Positions 26,530 to 39,206 of a DNA stretch of 64,000 nucleotides are shown in pieces (position 1 is the stretch's first letter; every line of letters starts with the position of its first letter). The stretch is taken from positions 1,721,736 through 1,785,735 of the forward strand of contig VWZW01005525.1 in assembly GCA_013397115.1 (NCBI GenBank), given 5' to 3'. The position numbers were made by a program, and so were the translations under genes. Source of the stretch: Edolisoma coerulescens (Eukaryota; Chordata; Aves; Passeriformes; Campephagidae). Under the pieces are notes generated by a model. That model was not told the DNA's origin and ran no database searches. It saw only the letters and a program-made list of their open reading frames with translations.

Positions 26530-29500
26530 TTCCAAGACACTAATTTCCAAATATTTTCTAGTTAGAACTACAACAATACCGTAAAACAACTTGCAAGATA
26601 AAGGAGTTAGTTTACAGAAACTTTTAACTGTTTTCAGCCAGTGCCTGTGAGAAAGCAAAGACTTTCTCACAGACAGTGGCAGAAAGCTGGAAAATCTTTC
26701 TGCAATTTAAGTTTCAGCATCTACAAAGCAGCATATGTTTTTTATATTAGTGCTCAGTGTTCATACAATTCCTAGTTTGCTTGCGCATGTAAACAACACT
26801 ATGTGACAGTCACTCCGCGCTATAAATTTCTTTAAACCCTTGATTAAAGCATTTAAATGTAAAAATGGAAACATTCACTGTAAACTAAATTTCAGTATTA
26901 GTCAATGGCTTGAGGGTGAGAAAGGGAGAGACAAAGTTAACCAACAGTGACTTTTCCTAAAAAGAAATACTCCCACACACAAGGAAACTGGGGTTAGGAG
27001 AGTTATTTAAAGTTAACATGTTGGTCACTTTCATCCCAGCATAAATATCACTGGCTTTCAGATAGCATTATCATGACAGACTAATATTAGAACTGTTCAC
27101 AAATGTGTATTGTTTTCCTGGAATGAGCCAATTTTTGAAGCCATGTGAAAGAATATTTGCATGTACAGTTTTGACCTCTGTTCTTGCTCTTTGGCCATTA
27201 ATGTATCTCAGCTGGTTTGTCTTTTAACATTCCAAAACTTCCAGTAGCTTTCAAAGCTCAACTTTTTTCAAAGAAAACACGCTGCTTTTCCTTACTCCTC
27301 ACACTCTGAGTTCTGCACAAGCTTGTTAATAGATTTAAAGACATACTGCTCCAAAATGGTCCAATGGCAGCATACTGAAATTCAAGTGCTGTTTCATGAA
27401 CTGCCAGGAAAGGAAACAGTGTCTGTATGTCAGTGGAAATTTGGATTTTCTTGTAAGCATTTAATCTTGGTTGTCAACAGCATGTTGGGTCATTGACTTA
27501 TAAAGCCTTGAAACAAAAATATTTATTTTTAAACACTTTAAATATATATTCTGATATTTATTTCACTTCAAGAGCCATGCTTGCTAACTACTGTAATTTA
27601 AATTTTAAAAATTGGGAGAAAAATGTTTTCTCTGAAGGAGATTCATGTATGTTTACATATAGTGGAAGAGTCATTTCCATGACATTTGGCATCATTTTTA
27701 TAACCCACAGTAATTGCCTTGCTCACAGTTAACTTGGGTCACTTCAAGAATGAGCCAAAAGGAAGTCTGTTTCACATGCATTCCTGAACAGTATCTAATG
27801 CTATAAAACCAATGCCAAATGTACTAACAGCAGGATTATAAAATCTGAATACTTAGAAGGTTTGAGAACTTCAGACACAGACTTCACTGGCTAACCTGAA
27901 GTGTCAAAGAGAAAAAGACCAGTGTTTTCATTTATGAAGATTCATCACTCTGAGAGGGAAGGGAAAGATGCACACGCTGGGTACCCCAGGACCTTGATTA
28001 AATATGCAGATCCAGCATGAAATTCAAATAAATAAATATTTGTGTGTAAAGACCAAGCAGCAATATAGAAGTATAAAAACCAGAAATACTGTATCACTTA
28101 CATACTGATACTCTGTAGAGCAATATATATGCACACAAACACCACAACTTAAACCTAATATGATGAGTCCTGTATCCAAAACTAGGTCTCCTTTTTCCTG
28201 TTGAAATCATCTAACAGTTTAACATCTATCAGATAGATATACATCACTTGACAAATAGGTCATTATACTGTTAAATTTCCACATAAGAACAAAGGAGGTA
28301 AAAAACTTTCAGAGCACCTTTTCCTTTGCTTCTTTCTAACTGACTCTATCTGTTCAGGTCTTGACAGCTAAAGTAAAAGGAAATCAAACCTCTCAAATTA
28401 AGTTACTCTCTACCTTGATAGCTATCCCCACAACATCTATCACCCAGAAGCATCATTAGCACCAGACGTATTGCACTGACAGAAGACATTGTCTATTGCA
28501 TCAAACCAGAAAAGACTTTAATTAAACCATTTAAGCACACTAACGAATTTAATGGCACCCCAGAGAGACAGGGGATATTGAGGTATGGGGGAGGGAATGC
28601 TCTATCTACAGGCTGTCTTTCAAATTTCCAAACTGAGAAAAATAAAGCAGATGTTTAAATCAAATATCCTTAACCACTTTGTAGCCTAGTACTTACTGAG
28701 AAAGTTTGTAAAGCTCTTTGTGCCACAGGTAGCATTGAGTAAAACTGTGCTAGCCTTTGGCTTTGCCCCTTCAAGATGTGGCTCTCAAAAATTGGGGCTG
28801 TCCTGGCCGTAAACCACTAAGCAGCACCCTGCTCTCTATCACAGACCAGGAGAGAGGTCACCACTGTGCTATACCTGTCTTCCTCCCCACCTTAGAAGTC
28901 ATCATCCACACTCACCATGCTGTGACCCAACACAGATTTTGTTCATACTTTGAGTGAAGACATTTACAGATGTAGGCACGTGTAGCTGTTTTTCTCCAGG
29001 GGCAGAAATGGTTTCTTCTGTTTGACCAAGGGCCACATGTTGCATGCACTATTGGCAGATGGTCTTTTCAACACTGAACAGTTGTGAAGGTCGAGTTCTT
29101 GCAGCAACTCAGACCTAGCATGTATGCTTCACAGTAAGAGGTCTTAATTGTGCTCAATCTTGATACCTCTGCTGCTTACCTAAATGATCGCTATTTGCGA
29201 TGTTTTGTCCTGCTTGCAATGACTGCCAGCCAACACCTTAAGGTCTATTTCCCAAAGTTATTTCAGCCACTGAAATGCAGCAGTCACAATCTTGCTGATG
29301 GAGTCAGTGATTACTCACCATTAATAATATTGCTTGCTGAGGTTGGGGTAATGTGAATCAAGCAAATCAAGTGCTCATTTTCAAGATGCCTACAGATATG
29401 GATACACGACATATTCATGACTATGTGAATTAAAGAGTATCTATACAGGATTGCTATAACCATTGAGATTATTAAAATCTAAACAGTGGAACTAAAGCAC

Positions 29501-32500
29501 TATCCCAAAAACCTAAACCAGTATCAAAGGAGGTACAGAAAATCTATTCCACTACCCAGGGAGTACTTTCAAAGTCAAGTAGCTCAGCACATTTCTGTGT
29601 GGGCATTTGAAATTGCTTCTTCAATGTAGATGCTCAAGGAGCTTATGAGGTGGTTTATTTCCAAAGAAAAGGCAGCCAACCATCAAAGTGTTTAGGGTAG
29701 ACGGGCATGTACTGAGTCACATTTGGTTTCCTGATTCAGCAAGAGTATTTATTCTTATAATTAAGATTTTCTACTTCTGGTTCCCTTGATGAAATGTAAT
29801 GTGCTTACAATTATGCAGATGTTCTTTCTTAATCTTTCAAGAATATATAGGTTTTGCTTTTAAGAATGGTGTTACAGCTTAACTGCTGCTGGCAGCTTCT
29901 GCCATAGCATTTGCTCTGAGAGGTGAGATGATTCTCATACCCCTTCTCTACAGCTTTTTCAGGCTCAGCTATTTCCCAGCACTTCTTGCTCTGATTGTTT
30001 TTGTCTAGATGCAGGAAAGCAGAAGGCAGCTGATTCTGCAGGCAGTGTCAGCAGGGAGCACATCTGCACAGTTCCCAGGCCCTTGGCCAGCAGGGGAGAG
30101 CTGAAGGTCCAATGTCACCCACTTTCTGGGATCTTCCAAGATTGATCCCGTTGCTCCCAACAGCCTGACGCACCTGGGGAGCACCTGTATTTAGTTATCT
30201 GGCTTGTATAGCAGCAGTTAACTAAGATTATGACTTAACTTTCCCTAAGAAAGAAGAGTCCTTGCCAGTCTCAGCTACCAGTGACCTGAGAATTGATTCT
30301 TGATATGCTATTTCCTGTTGTCATTTTCAGTGTCCCTCATGAGAGCAGGATGGAAACAATTAGTACCCAGAAAACTGAGCTTTGTATTTCAATGAAATGC
30401 ACAGAGCATCTTGCACCGACTCAGCCTCAGCCATTACTCTTCCTACTAATTCAACATTCAAATACTGAAAACATCACCACCACAACCATTTTAGCTCTTG
30501 CCTCCTCCCATTCCCTTAGTAAGCAAATTAGATTAACTGAAGGGACTTTTTCATACCTGCACAGATGTCTGCTCACTTAAGGAAAACCAGATTGTTTCAA
30601 TAGGAAAGATGAGCTAGAGAGAAACTGCACATAACCACACAACCAAGGGACAGTCTTTGTTTTCACAGCACGAGCTAGACACAGAAGGGCACCACTTGAC
30701 TCAAATCACCTGCATGCAGTTACTGGAACAGGATTCAGGCGGCTGGAAGCAGCAGCTGGCCTCAGACCTGGTTCAGCCCTGACAAAGGCAAGATTATTAA
30801 CAGAAGCTGACAGTGTCAATTCTGCTATATGTCACTATTAAACTGGGTCAACAGCATATTGCACTCACACCTTGGGCTGAGTCCTGAAGAAAAGTCAGTT
30901 CTTAAAGTACCAGGTCCGCTTCTAGCAGGACTCCTCTGTACTGAGGACATTTCTGTTTCTCGGCATTTTGACTACATACTAGAAATATTTTCCAGGCCTT
31001 AATTCTTAGATGTGGCCAAACATGGAACTTTTGACACTTCAATATTTCCCTTTGCTCTGATTCAGAAGGAATAGTTGCAAACCTCCCATAAAGTAAAGAT
31101 AAAGTGCTTTGGAACCACTAAGGCAGTAATGCTTACATGCCTCATTTGAGTCTTCTACCTTATATTAAAAAAGCATGAAAATTAATGGATTCAACTTTAC
31201 CAATTTTTTATAGATTCTTAATCATCAATGAAGTGAAAGAAGCCCTGCAAAACAATTTGTTTTCATTGATGAAGCATTTTTAGAGATAAATGGTTCTGCT
31301 AGAAGAATTTCAGCTGGCTTTTTTGAATTCTCTTTTCTCACAAAAAGAAATCAGACTTCCTAATCTTGCAGCCTACATCAGCAGAGGCTCTGCTGCTTTT
31401 TGCTGAGGCTAAATTTCTGGTGGTCACAGTTATTTCTATATGTGGTAACTTCCTCTTTCAAACACTAAAACTCAATTTGCTTAAGCATATAGTGGTGCCT
31501 TACTACAAAGATATGGGAAGTGGTTTTATCTTCTGTGTTCCAGTAAATGTCCTTTCAATAAGGACATGCAAATACAGACAGAGCTTGGCCCCCAGAACAT
31601 TACACTCTCAGTGAGGAAGACAGTAAAATTTTTGAAAGAACCTTGGAAACCTCTCATCTCTCCATCAGGAACTGATGGGGACATCATGTTCTAGGAAAAA
31701 TAACATGAATTCTCCCCTTCTATGCACTATATAAACATATTCATGTTGCAAATCAAACCTTACTGTCTGTCTTAGAACAAAGCCATTTCTGCAGGCAGCT
31801 TTCAAGGAGAAGACCATTCATTCCACATGTGAGATTGAATAAGACAGGTTCAAAAAGTTTTGGACAGTCAAGTATGAGCAAACAGCTCCTGGGGAATACA
31901 ACAGGTTGGAAGCCCCAGGTCATAAATAAAACATAGGTGAAACAACCCATAGCACACACTAAGAATAAAGGGTCAACTAGTTTAATGTTTCACTGAGCTC
32001 TTAATGTGAGATGGTACTATTGCAACAGGCAGCTTCCTCAGAACAATGCAAACCACAGGGGTTCACTGAGCTACTGTCAAAGGAAAACATCTTTCAGTCG
32101 AGGAAAAAACAGGTTTCTAACACTTCAACAGCTAAAAAATGTGGTAGGTGAGACAGTGCAAAATCCTCAGAACCATACAGCTCAATGCATATTAAACCTT
32201 AACAAATAATTCCAAAAAACCCCTTGGTTTTAATTTGAAATGTTAGAGCAGCAATACCACAGACAGAACTCCATCAATGCAATAAAGTAATTCCAGCTGC
32301 CCTAAAGAATGTAGAGTACTCTACTGTTTCTTCCAGCAAGGGAAACATCTAGATCTCAAACTCCCATCACATGTTGAACACAGCTCTTAGTTACACAATA
32401 TCAGATAGGCAGTTTTTTAACTAAAAGCATGCCTGAAGACAAAGTAACAGCAGCATTCCATGATGGATAACAAACCCACAGTGGACCAAGAAACCCAGCC

Positions 32501-33814
32501 CCAGCACTCCTATTTATAACAAGCATGTCCTGAATATATTCCCTCGCTACCAACACTGATAGCAATGCAAATCCTTTTGTACTATGAAGGTCTTGTGTAA
32601 AACAAATGCAGAGACAGCTCTCATGTATATAGCGATCTCATGTATATTAACAATTCTGGTGCTACTAGCACGACTTATTCTTATGCTTCCACAACTTTGG
32701 AAATGCATCAGTGTCCAAGAGGCAAGGAGAAGCCTCAGGGAGTGCAGACAAACTCAGAGTGACTGCACATAGCAATTGGCCTCACGTCATTGCAACCACT
32801 CCCACTCAGACCCAGAAGGTCAAAAGCATATTAGAACTCTTAAGCACCTGCAGTGGATTACCAGGTTCAGGACAGATAAGATTGCATCTCCCAGCTCTGG
32901 CTGGCACAACTGTTAACAACTAATCTTGTCCTTAGAGAGCAGCTCTGCAGCAAACAGGATTGCTGCTCGGCTCTGCTTTCCCGCTAAAGCAGCAGGCTCG
33001 CCTATCTGAAATGACAGCTGCTGTTTCTTATACCACTTCTATAACTGTGACTTGAGTCTCATTGCAGAATGTCAACATTTGTGTTCAACAAATATGATTC
33101 ACCATGTTTTGAAAGTAACAGATATGGAATGATAGAGGCAGCATATGATTCACCACAGCCTTGAAACTGCACAGAGCTATGTTTCATTAGAATTATGCTA
33201 CCAGTATTTTTCATCTCTGAAATATTTGCAACAGTAATTATGAACTGAGAAGACTGTAAAATAAACACCTACAATCAAAAATTGACCAACATTATCTGAC
33301 AATTCGTTCCACAAACTGCTAACCCAGAAAAAATAATCTATGATTTTTTCCCCCCACACACTTCTAATTATACCTTCACTGAAGCACACTTACTTTCCTT
33401 CTTCCTTCAGATTTGCCTTTGTCTTCACCCAGTCTTCTATTGGTGGTCTCTTTCATTTTCTTATCTGGAAGATAGATTTGAATGATGCTTTTATGTTTTT
33501 CTATGTTCATTTTAAATTGCACCCTTTGACTATAGGTATATGACTATAGGTGCCTTTAAGCCGTGTTTTAAAAAACAGTTTTTGAAATAATTGACACTTC
33601 ATTTTTGCATATCTTTGCTTTTTATTAGTAATTTATACATTATGTATATAATGGCACTGGAGGCAAAGATAAGATAAATTAAAGCCTCAGTGGGACAGGC
33701 ATCATGCAGAGATTTAGCAAGGGATTTTTTCTTCAAAGACATTAAAAACACAAGCTAGACAAAACAGAAAAGAAAAATATTTTTTAAATGGCCTTCAAAT
33801 AAAAATATGAATGA

Positions 33815-33910
33815 GAAATGAGTATATTAACCGTGATTCAGCAAATGAACATGGGAATGATTTAAGCACATGCCTATATGCTTTATCGATTTGGAGCCCA
33901 CATATCTTGC
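33815..33910 (+). repeat. possible ancient amniote interspersed repeat
   Basis: GTGATTCAGCAAA followed within about 30 bp by TTTAAGCACATGCCTA resembles a widespread ancient amniote repeat that couples GTGATTCAGCAAAGCACTTAAG with TTAAGCACATGCTTAA. I know the motif but cannot name the family with confidence. Boundaries are approximate. Confidence 0.4.
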
Positions 33911-34397
33911 CTGAATTCATGTGAGATCTCAGTTTTGGCCATAAAGTACTGCTTCCCCTCCCAGAGGAGCTTACACTTGTGAGTAATGCCACACCTGAGA
34001 AACACATCACAGCTCTGAGGCCAGACTTTTGCTGTTCGTTCATAAGAGGTCAAAAATTGGTAGCTGCCAAACAGTTTCCCAACTGACCCTGATGAAATTC
34101 TGTAACTCTTACCCTCACCTTTTTTTAACCCTCATGCTCCTTTCAACCTTTTCTCCTCAAATGAAACTGGTCATCAGTTCTCTAGCATGAGACCGTGCAC
34201 TCAGAAAGACAACCCACAACCTGGCATTATATAAGTGAGATATTACTAAAAGAAGCAAGATTTAGTTTTAAATGCTCTGTAACACCCAGCTTAAGTACAG
34301 AGTATTGCAATTTTAGTATGTAGTATAGTTACAATCTCTTCACGTGCTATGCAAACTGGTCTCCCTTTAAAGCCATTTTGCACATAAAGTGCTATTG

Positions 34398-34416
34398 CTG
34401 CCACTAGATGTCAGTT
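34398..34416 (+). promoter_or_regulatory. candidate CTCF-like motif
   Basis: CCACTAGATGTCA at 34401-34413 fits CCASYAGRKGGCR except for one T in the GGC core. That core G is normally well conserved, so this is weaker than the site near 9247. It has the same orientation as that site. Confidence 0.25.
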
Positions 34417-34770
34417 TTACACACTTTAAAATGGACAATTCCCTTAAAAAATAGTAATTCTCCATTCACAATAGAAACAGCTCTCTATTGTGTCACTCTT
34501 TCTGAACTGACCTTTAATTTTAAGTATCTCACGTTTTATTTACATTCTCTCCACTTCTCCCCCACCTCCTTGGGGTACAGCTCTCCTTCATTAAAGAAAA
34601 AAAAAAATTTCCTCTATGCATTTACTCCATGACTTACTCAGTCTGAGACACTGACAGTTTTTGCCAGGTATCACTGGCAAAAGTCTATAGCTCAGGTTGT
34701 GTCTCTAGAGGCCAGCACAGAAACCTTACTTTTATTCCCCCAAGGTATTTTCTTATTCCATAAGGACACT

Positions 34771-34810
34771 TTTACTAAGAAATGCCATTATTTTTTTTTT
34801 ACTAAGAAAT
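34771..34810. repeat. 13-bp direct repeat flanking A/T-rich tract
   Basis: TTTACTAAGAAAT occurs at 34771-34783 and again at 34798-34810, separated by a short segment ending in a T run. Probably replication slippage. Confidence 0.7.
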
Positions 34811-35057
34811 TCTAAAGTAATTACAGTTAAGCTGCCATGCCAGTAAATAAAGGATATCATTAATGTGGCTAATTAGAGTTTTATGATTTTTCAGATTTTC
34901 ACTTATATTGACTGTCTATATTGAGATAGTTTTTATTTATAGATCAAATCTCTGTCTCCCAGAAGTCAAAAATGCAACTCTACATTCCTCCTAATCTCGT
35001 ACAAGGGCTCCTTACAGGTGTTTTTCTTAAGAACAGTTTTCATTAACTAGTCTTAAC

Positions 35058-36368
35058 ATGAACTTGGTCATACTGAATACAGAACTTCTATATTATGCAT
35101 TTACTTTATCACAGCAATGTGAAATTGCTTTTTGTCAAGTAAATCTGTCTTTAGTCCCTCCTCCCAAAGAAAAATCATTGAAGAAAATTAGGAGGAAGTC
35201 AAATTCATTATACGTTATTACATTCAAGTATATGTATATACACACAAAAAGCAACAAACATTTCCAAAGTCGTCCATGCTCAGAACTGGAAACGTTACAG
35301 AATGCAGCTCTGAATTTTTGTAAGGTAATGACAAGACTGTCACCTTACATGCAGCTGTACTGCCCAGATATTAACAGTTTATCTAGCAACACAGTATGTT
35401 TGTTTATCATAATGTCAAAGGAATCCCCTCACCCTCATTCACATCAAAATCTGACATTTTCAAGCTCCTACTGATCCTTCACAGCTCTCCTGGATTGTTC
35501 AAGGTATTCTTAGCACCTGCAGCTGTAACCATCTTATACAACTGCTGCCAGAAAGGGCTGGAAAGTAAGGAAGGGGAAAGATGTACTTCAATGAACTTCA
35601 AAATAGAGTGGAAAACACTCTGTCATGCAATCAACTCTATCAACAACCTTCTCCAAAGACATCCAAAAACTTTTTTGAGGCAACAACTCCATAGAAACCA
35701 TCCCTTTGCACAATATCAGCAACTGTAAAAGCATGGCAAAAACACTCCAAAGCGAACACAGAATCCAAAACACATCAAGTCCCTTGACTGCTGACAGCAG
35801 TGTTCATGACTTAGGAGCCTTCCTTAGAGAAGTGCTGCTCCTGGGGCAGATGAGGGTACATATGCTGTGTACTGTACTGCTGTGTTTTACCCCATTCCTT
35901 TACCTTCCTACCAACACTCACTATCCCTTATCCGCCCACCAGGCATCCCCAGGACTGCAAAATGCCCTAAATCCCACCCAGCCAAGGCATGTAAGCCACC
36001 CCTCCACACACTGCTCCCTTGCAAGCACATGCACAGAAGCAGAGCACCTCAGACATGCCAGATCACTCTGCAGGTACTGCACACTCCACGGGTGTGAGCC
36101 ACTCTACGCTTCTCCAGACGAAAATACACAAAACCCACTTATGGGTCTGCAGCTCCAGGTTGTTACAGCTCGTACCTTCTCTTTGCTTTTGATGCAAGGC
36201 ATCTCCTTCTTCAGCACCCATGGTGGCAAGCAGCTACAGCAGGATAGGCTCAGGTCCAAGACATGCTCTGCAAGTAAAGGAGCAAAAGACACACCTCAAA
36301 CATTTGCACTGCTACAACATTTCTCTCACTCCAGGATGCTATCTGCAGAACAAAGCTGGCTGGCTTGA
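35058..36368 (+). other. run of successive open frames, coding status doubtful
   Basis: Three plus-strand open frames follow one another with small overlaps: 138 codons (35058-35474), 110 codons (35396-35728) and 220 codons (35706-36368). The last is the longest open frame in the window. They lie in three different registers. The local base composition (C-rich, T-poor towards 36 kb) lowers stop frequency, and the translations show no domain, signal peptide or repeat I recognise. A decayed coding sequence with frameshifts is possible; chance in a C-rich patch is likelier. Confidence 0.15.
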
Positions 36369-36521
36369 TCTGCAAGCTAAGAATTTTGGTTACTCTAAGC
36401 TACTGAGAAAGTTCATGTTGGGTGAATGAAGCAGCCAGTAGAAACAAGGAAATCAACAGCAGGCTAGAAGAGAACAGATTTTTTTATATGCTTTCTAAAT
36501 TGTGCTCTAATACGAAACTGT

Positions 36522-36570
36522 AAACATAAAAACCAAAACAAACAAAACAGAAAAAAGGAAAAAAAAAGAC
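36522..36570. repeat. A-rich low-complexity tract
   Basis: About 50 bp of A interrupted by C and G (AAACCAAAACAAACAAAACA-like), ordinary low-complexity sequence. Confidence 0.8.
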
Positions 36571-37366
36571 CAAACTAAAGAACACTCTGTCCCTTTAGTT
36601 CCTCATTGTATATTTGGCAACTCAAATTCCTCCAGGAAAGAAACTACCTTAACTTCTTCTTTCTCACACGTATTCATCTGCAACTTATTCCATTCATGCC
36701 AATATGAATCACTAACAATGTATATCATAAGCAACAACAGAAGCAATGGTTAATTAAAACCTGGAAGCATTAGTCATCTTCCTACAGAAGCTACCACGTA
36801 ATTTCAAAAGTGTTGAGTTTGCAAGATATTTTTGTACTCTTTCCCAGGACCAGAATTCTGCTGCTAAAGAGCAGCAGCAGCTCTTAGTTTCAATCAATAG
36901 CGCATTTTACCGAAGGAAAAAAGAAAAAGCTTTCAGCTGGACCCATAGATATCAATCATCTCAAACCTCAGGGAACTACAGAGCATAATCCCCTCACTGA
37001 AGACTGTCCCAGGGGAGGGGGAAGAGAAATAAGTTAAAACTCTCTCAATAAAAAATTCCCCAGTAAAGGAATTGCTTAGATCCATAGCTTCCTTCTCTAC
37101 CAAGCTCCACTGCAAGTTTAAAAAGCCCTCGATCTGACCATACTCGCAGCACCTGCCTGTGTGGAAAGGCAGCTGTGCTTAGGCAGCACATTCCAACAAA
37201 CAGCGCATCTTGGAAGGACTGAAAGTTACACAAGACACTTCTCTGAAATCACCAAGCCATTACACCCCAACAATCTTCAGACACACAAGTAAAGGTTTAA
37301 ATACTCTATTTTATAAAGAAAAGGAAGTGAACAAGAATCAAGCCCTTACAACAAAAAGCATAGCTG

Positions 37367-37390
37367 CCTCCTCCTCCTCCTCCTCTTCTT
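37367..37390 (+). repeat. CCT trinucleotide microsatellite
   Basis: Six CCT units followed by CTTCTT. Short simple repeat, probably polymorphic. Confidence 0.9.
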
Positions 37391-39007
37391 ACTTAAGAAG
37401 TGCAAGAGGTGGTGAGGAAATGGCCCTGCTCCTGCTGGTCATTGATATGCAGAGGCAATTTGGTGAGTCAGCCCTACAGCTGATGAAGCCCAACGGAGCC
37501 CAGATGGGCCTCTATGGCAATCACACAGCTCAATACAGTTTTAAATTTCCTCAGGAATTTGGTGATTTCTAGATCTGCTGGATCATCTGCTAATTACCAT
37601 ACCCACTGCATGTAGATATGCAGCTGCTTTCTGTTACAGGATAATTACAGGCTAACTATTAAATGTAGGGGGTTCACTACTGTCTGAAATGGCATATTTT
37701 CACAACAAATATGTCAAAGAAATGCAGAAATTCACTGGAATTTAAATATAGACTAAGGAAATATGTTTTCTCTGGGAATGTATTTGTTCTCCACTTGATC
37801 TCTCATACACTTCTTATTAGTGTCTCCATTTTTATGCCTGATACAAACTCATCTATCATGCTGATGAGATGGTGAGAGAAAAGGCAATATAGTTTGGTTT
37901 GGGACTGATGACTGGGGCATTATTCAGAAAAAAACCAGAGAGATCTGGGCAAACATCATCAATGTCACTGAGTTCACTGGAAAGTATCTATTTCAAAGAC
38001 TTCGCATCCACTATAGGTATGCCTAGGAAGTGTCAGGAAATACACAAATTAATTCGCTCTTCCCAGCACAAAAACAGATGGATGTTTAGAATTGCATCTA
38101 TTAAATGGATGTATTTTCAGCCTGACCTATCCTCTGCTGAAATCTTAGCCGAAAAAGGGGGCATTTTAGCATTAGAAGGTTTCTGGACTTAAAAAAACAT
38201 GTAATCCCATGCTCGGTACAATCCAAAGGCTTAACTGGAAATTTTGCACTAAAGAAAAATCCATAGATTAAAAAAAGATTTAATTTAGAGTAACTTAAAA
38301 CTCTAACTTAAGAAGTTTGACTGCAAGCTGCACACTAGCTTGAACATCAAAAGTAGCGCATGAACTTCTTGTTCACATTGAGGTGAAAGGTATATAGAAC
38401 TACACAAACCATTGAAATCATTTGGTGAAACTGTTTCCAGTACCTGAATTAGCTTGTTCAGCACTAGAATGGGCACTTTATGTGCCAAGGCAGAACACTA
38501 CAAATTCTATTTCTTTTTCATCACCAGCTTTTCATGGGTTGCGAAGTCATGCAGAACTTTAGAACAAGAACAGACCAAACATGAAGTTAAATAATATCCC
38601 AGCCATTGTTAAAGTATCTTCCACTCAGCCATTGTTATACTAATCTGCTGATTTGAGTAAAAAAACCCAAAGAAATTCTGCGCTGAAGAGACCATATTAA
38701 ATGGCTTGCTTATCACTTCTTGAATGATTCATTAACCAGCCTAATTTAATCTGCCACATGCCCGGTAAAATTCCAGTTTAACAATGTAGTGTGTGCTACC
38801 AGCTTTCTAGAAATGTTACAACAAGCCAATAGCAAAAAGTTAAGCATTAACCAAGATGAGACAAGCATGTAGCTCCAAAACTAAAAACTGTTTTTTCAGG
38901 TCTTTCCTTTGCTCACTTTTTAAAATAGCATGTATTTCACTTCATGGATTGCTCTTGATTAAAATGATCTTCACTTAAACTATAAAAATTGTTTTCTCTC
39001 TTTTCAG

Positions 39008-39054
39008 AATGCATTAGATTATGAGCTGAGCAGATTCAAAACAATGCACCAGCC
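39008..39054 (+). CDS. BLNK: SAM-domain exon 3 of an upstream BLNK isoform
   Basis: Fifteen codons plus two bases, reading NALDYELSRFKTMHQP (the last codon CC+N), with acceptor TTGTTTTCTCTCTTTTCAG and donor CAGCC|GTAAGT, both strong. It starts in phase 0, as required after SAM exon 2. The peptide forms the last SAM helix: N-x3-(D/E)-x-(L/I)-x-(R/K)-F aligns with NLTENDIQKF of SLP-76, and the closing HQP aligns with RVP. The exon ends in phase 2, like the canonical BLNK first exon at 57829. Joining it to the next BLNK exon (KLQKMVHD-type in known BLNK) would give HQP-KLQKMVHDIKNNE, which aligns without gaps with RVP-ILSKLSQEINKNE of SLP-76. That downstream exon is outside the window, so this last step is inference from remembered sequence. 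Confidence 0.78.
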
Positions 39055-39190
39055 GTAAGTGTCTCATTATTTTCTGTTTCCCTACTGAATGACTAATACA
39101 CTTGTACTCTGGCAGTTGCTCTGTTAATGAGTCAGGAAAAATGATAATTGAAACCTCCTGCTCATGTGAACTTTAACATTAATTGACGGG

Positions 39191-39206
39191 GGTGGGACTT
39201 CCTCAG
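39191..39206 (+). promoter_or_regulatory. candidate overlapping kappaB / PU.1 site
   Basis: GGGACTTCC at 39194-39202 resembles an NF-kappaB half-consensus and overlaps ACTTCCTC (39197-39204), the complement of the PU.1 core GAGGAAGT. It lies 140 bp 3' of SAM exon 3. Motif match only. Confidence 0.25.

Larger units (their letters stand above)
15003..39007 (+). other. BLNK: 24-kb intron between SAM exons 2 and 3
   Basis: Runs from GTAAGT at 15003 to TTTTCAG at 39007. It is mostly AT-rich DNA without recognisable genes. Items listed separately are a CpG cluster with a splice donor (20.53-20.65 kb), a poly-A with an ambiguous base (22780-22797), a minus-strand open frame (23.46-23.85 kb), an inverted repeat (26.5 kb), an ancient amniote-repeat-like patch (33.82-33.91 kb), a CTCF-like motif (34.4 kb), a stretch of successive open frames (35.06-36.37 kb) and a CCT microsatellite (37.37 kb). 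Octamers ATGCAAAT or its complement occur at 17913, 20963, 27155 and 32565. I saw no tRNA, retroviral LTR or nested known gene. Confidence 0.6.
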
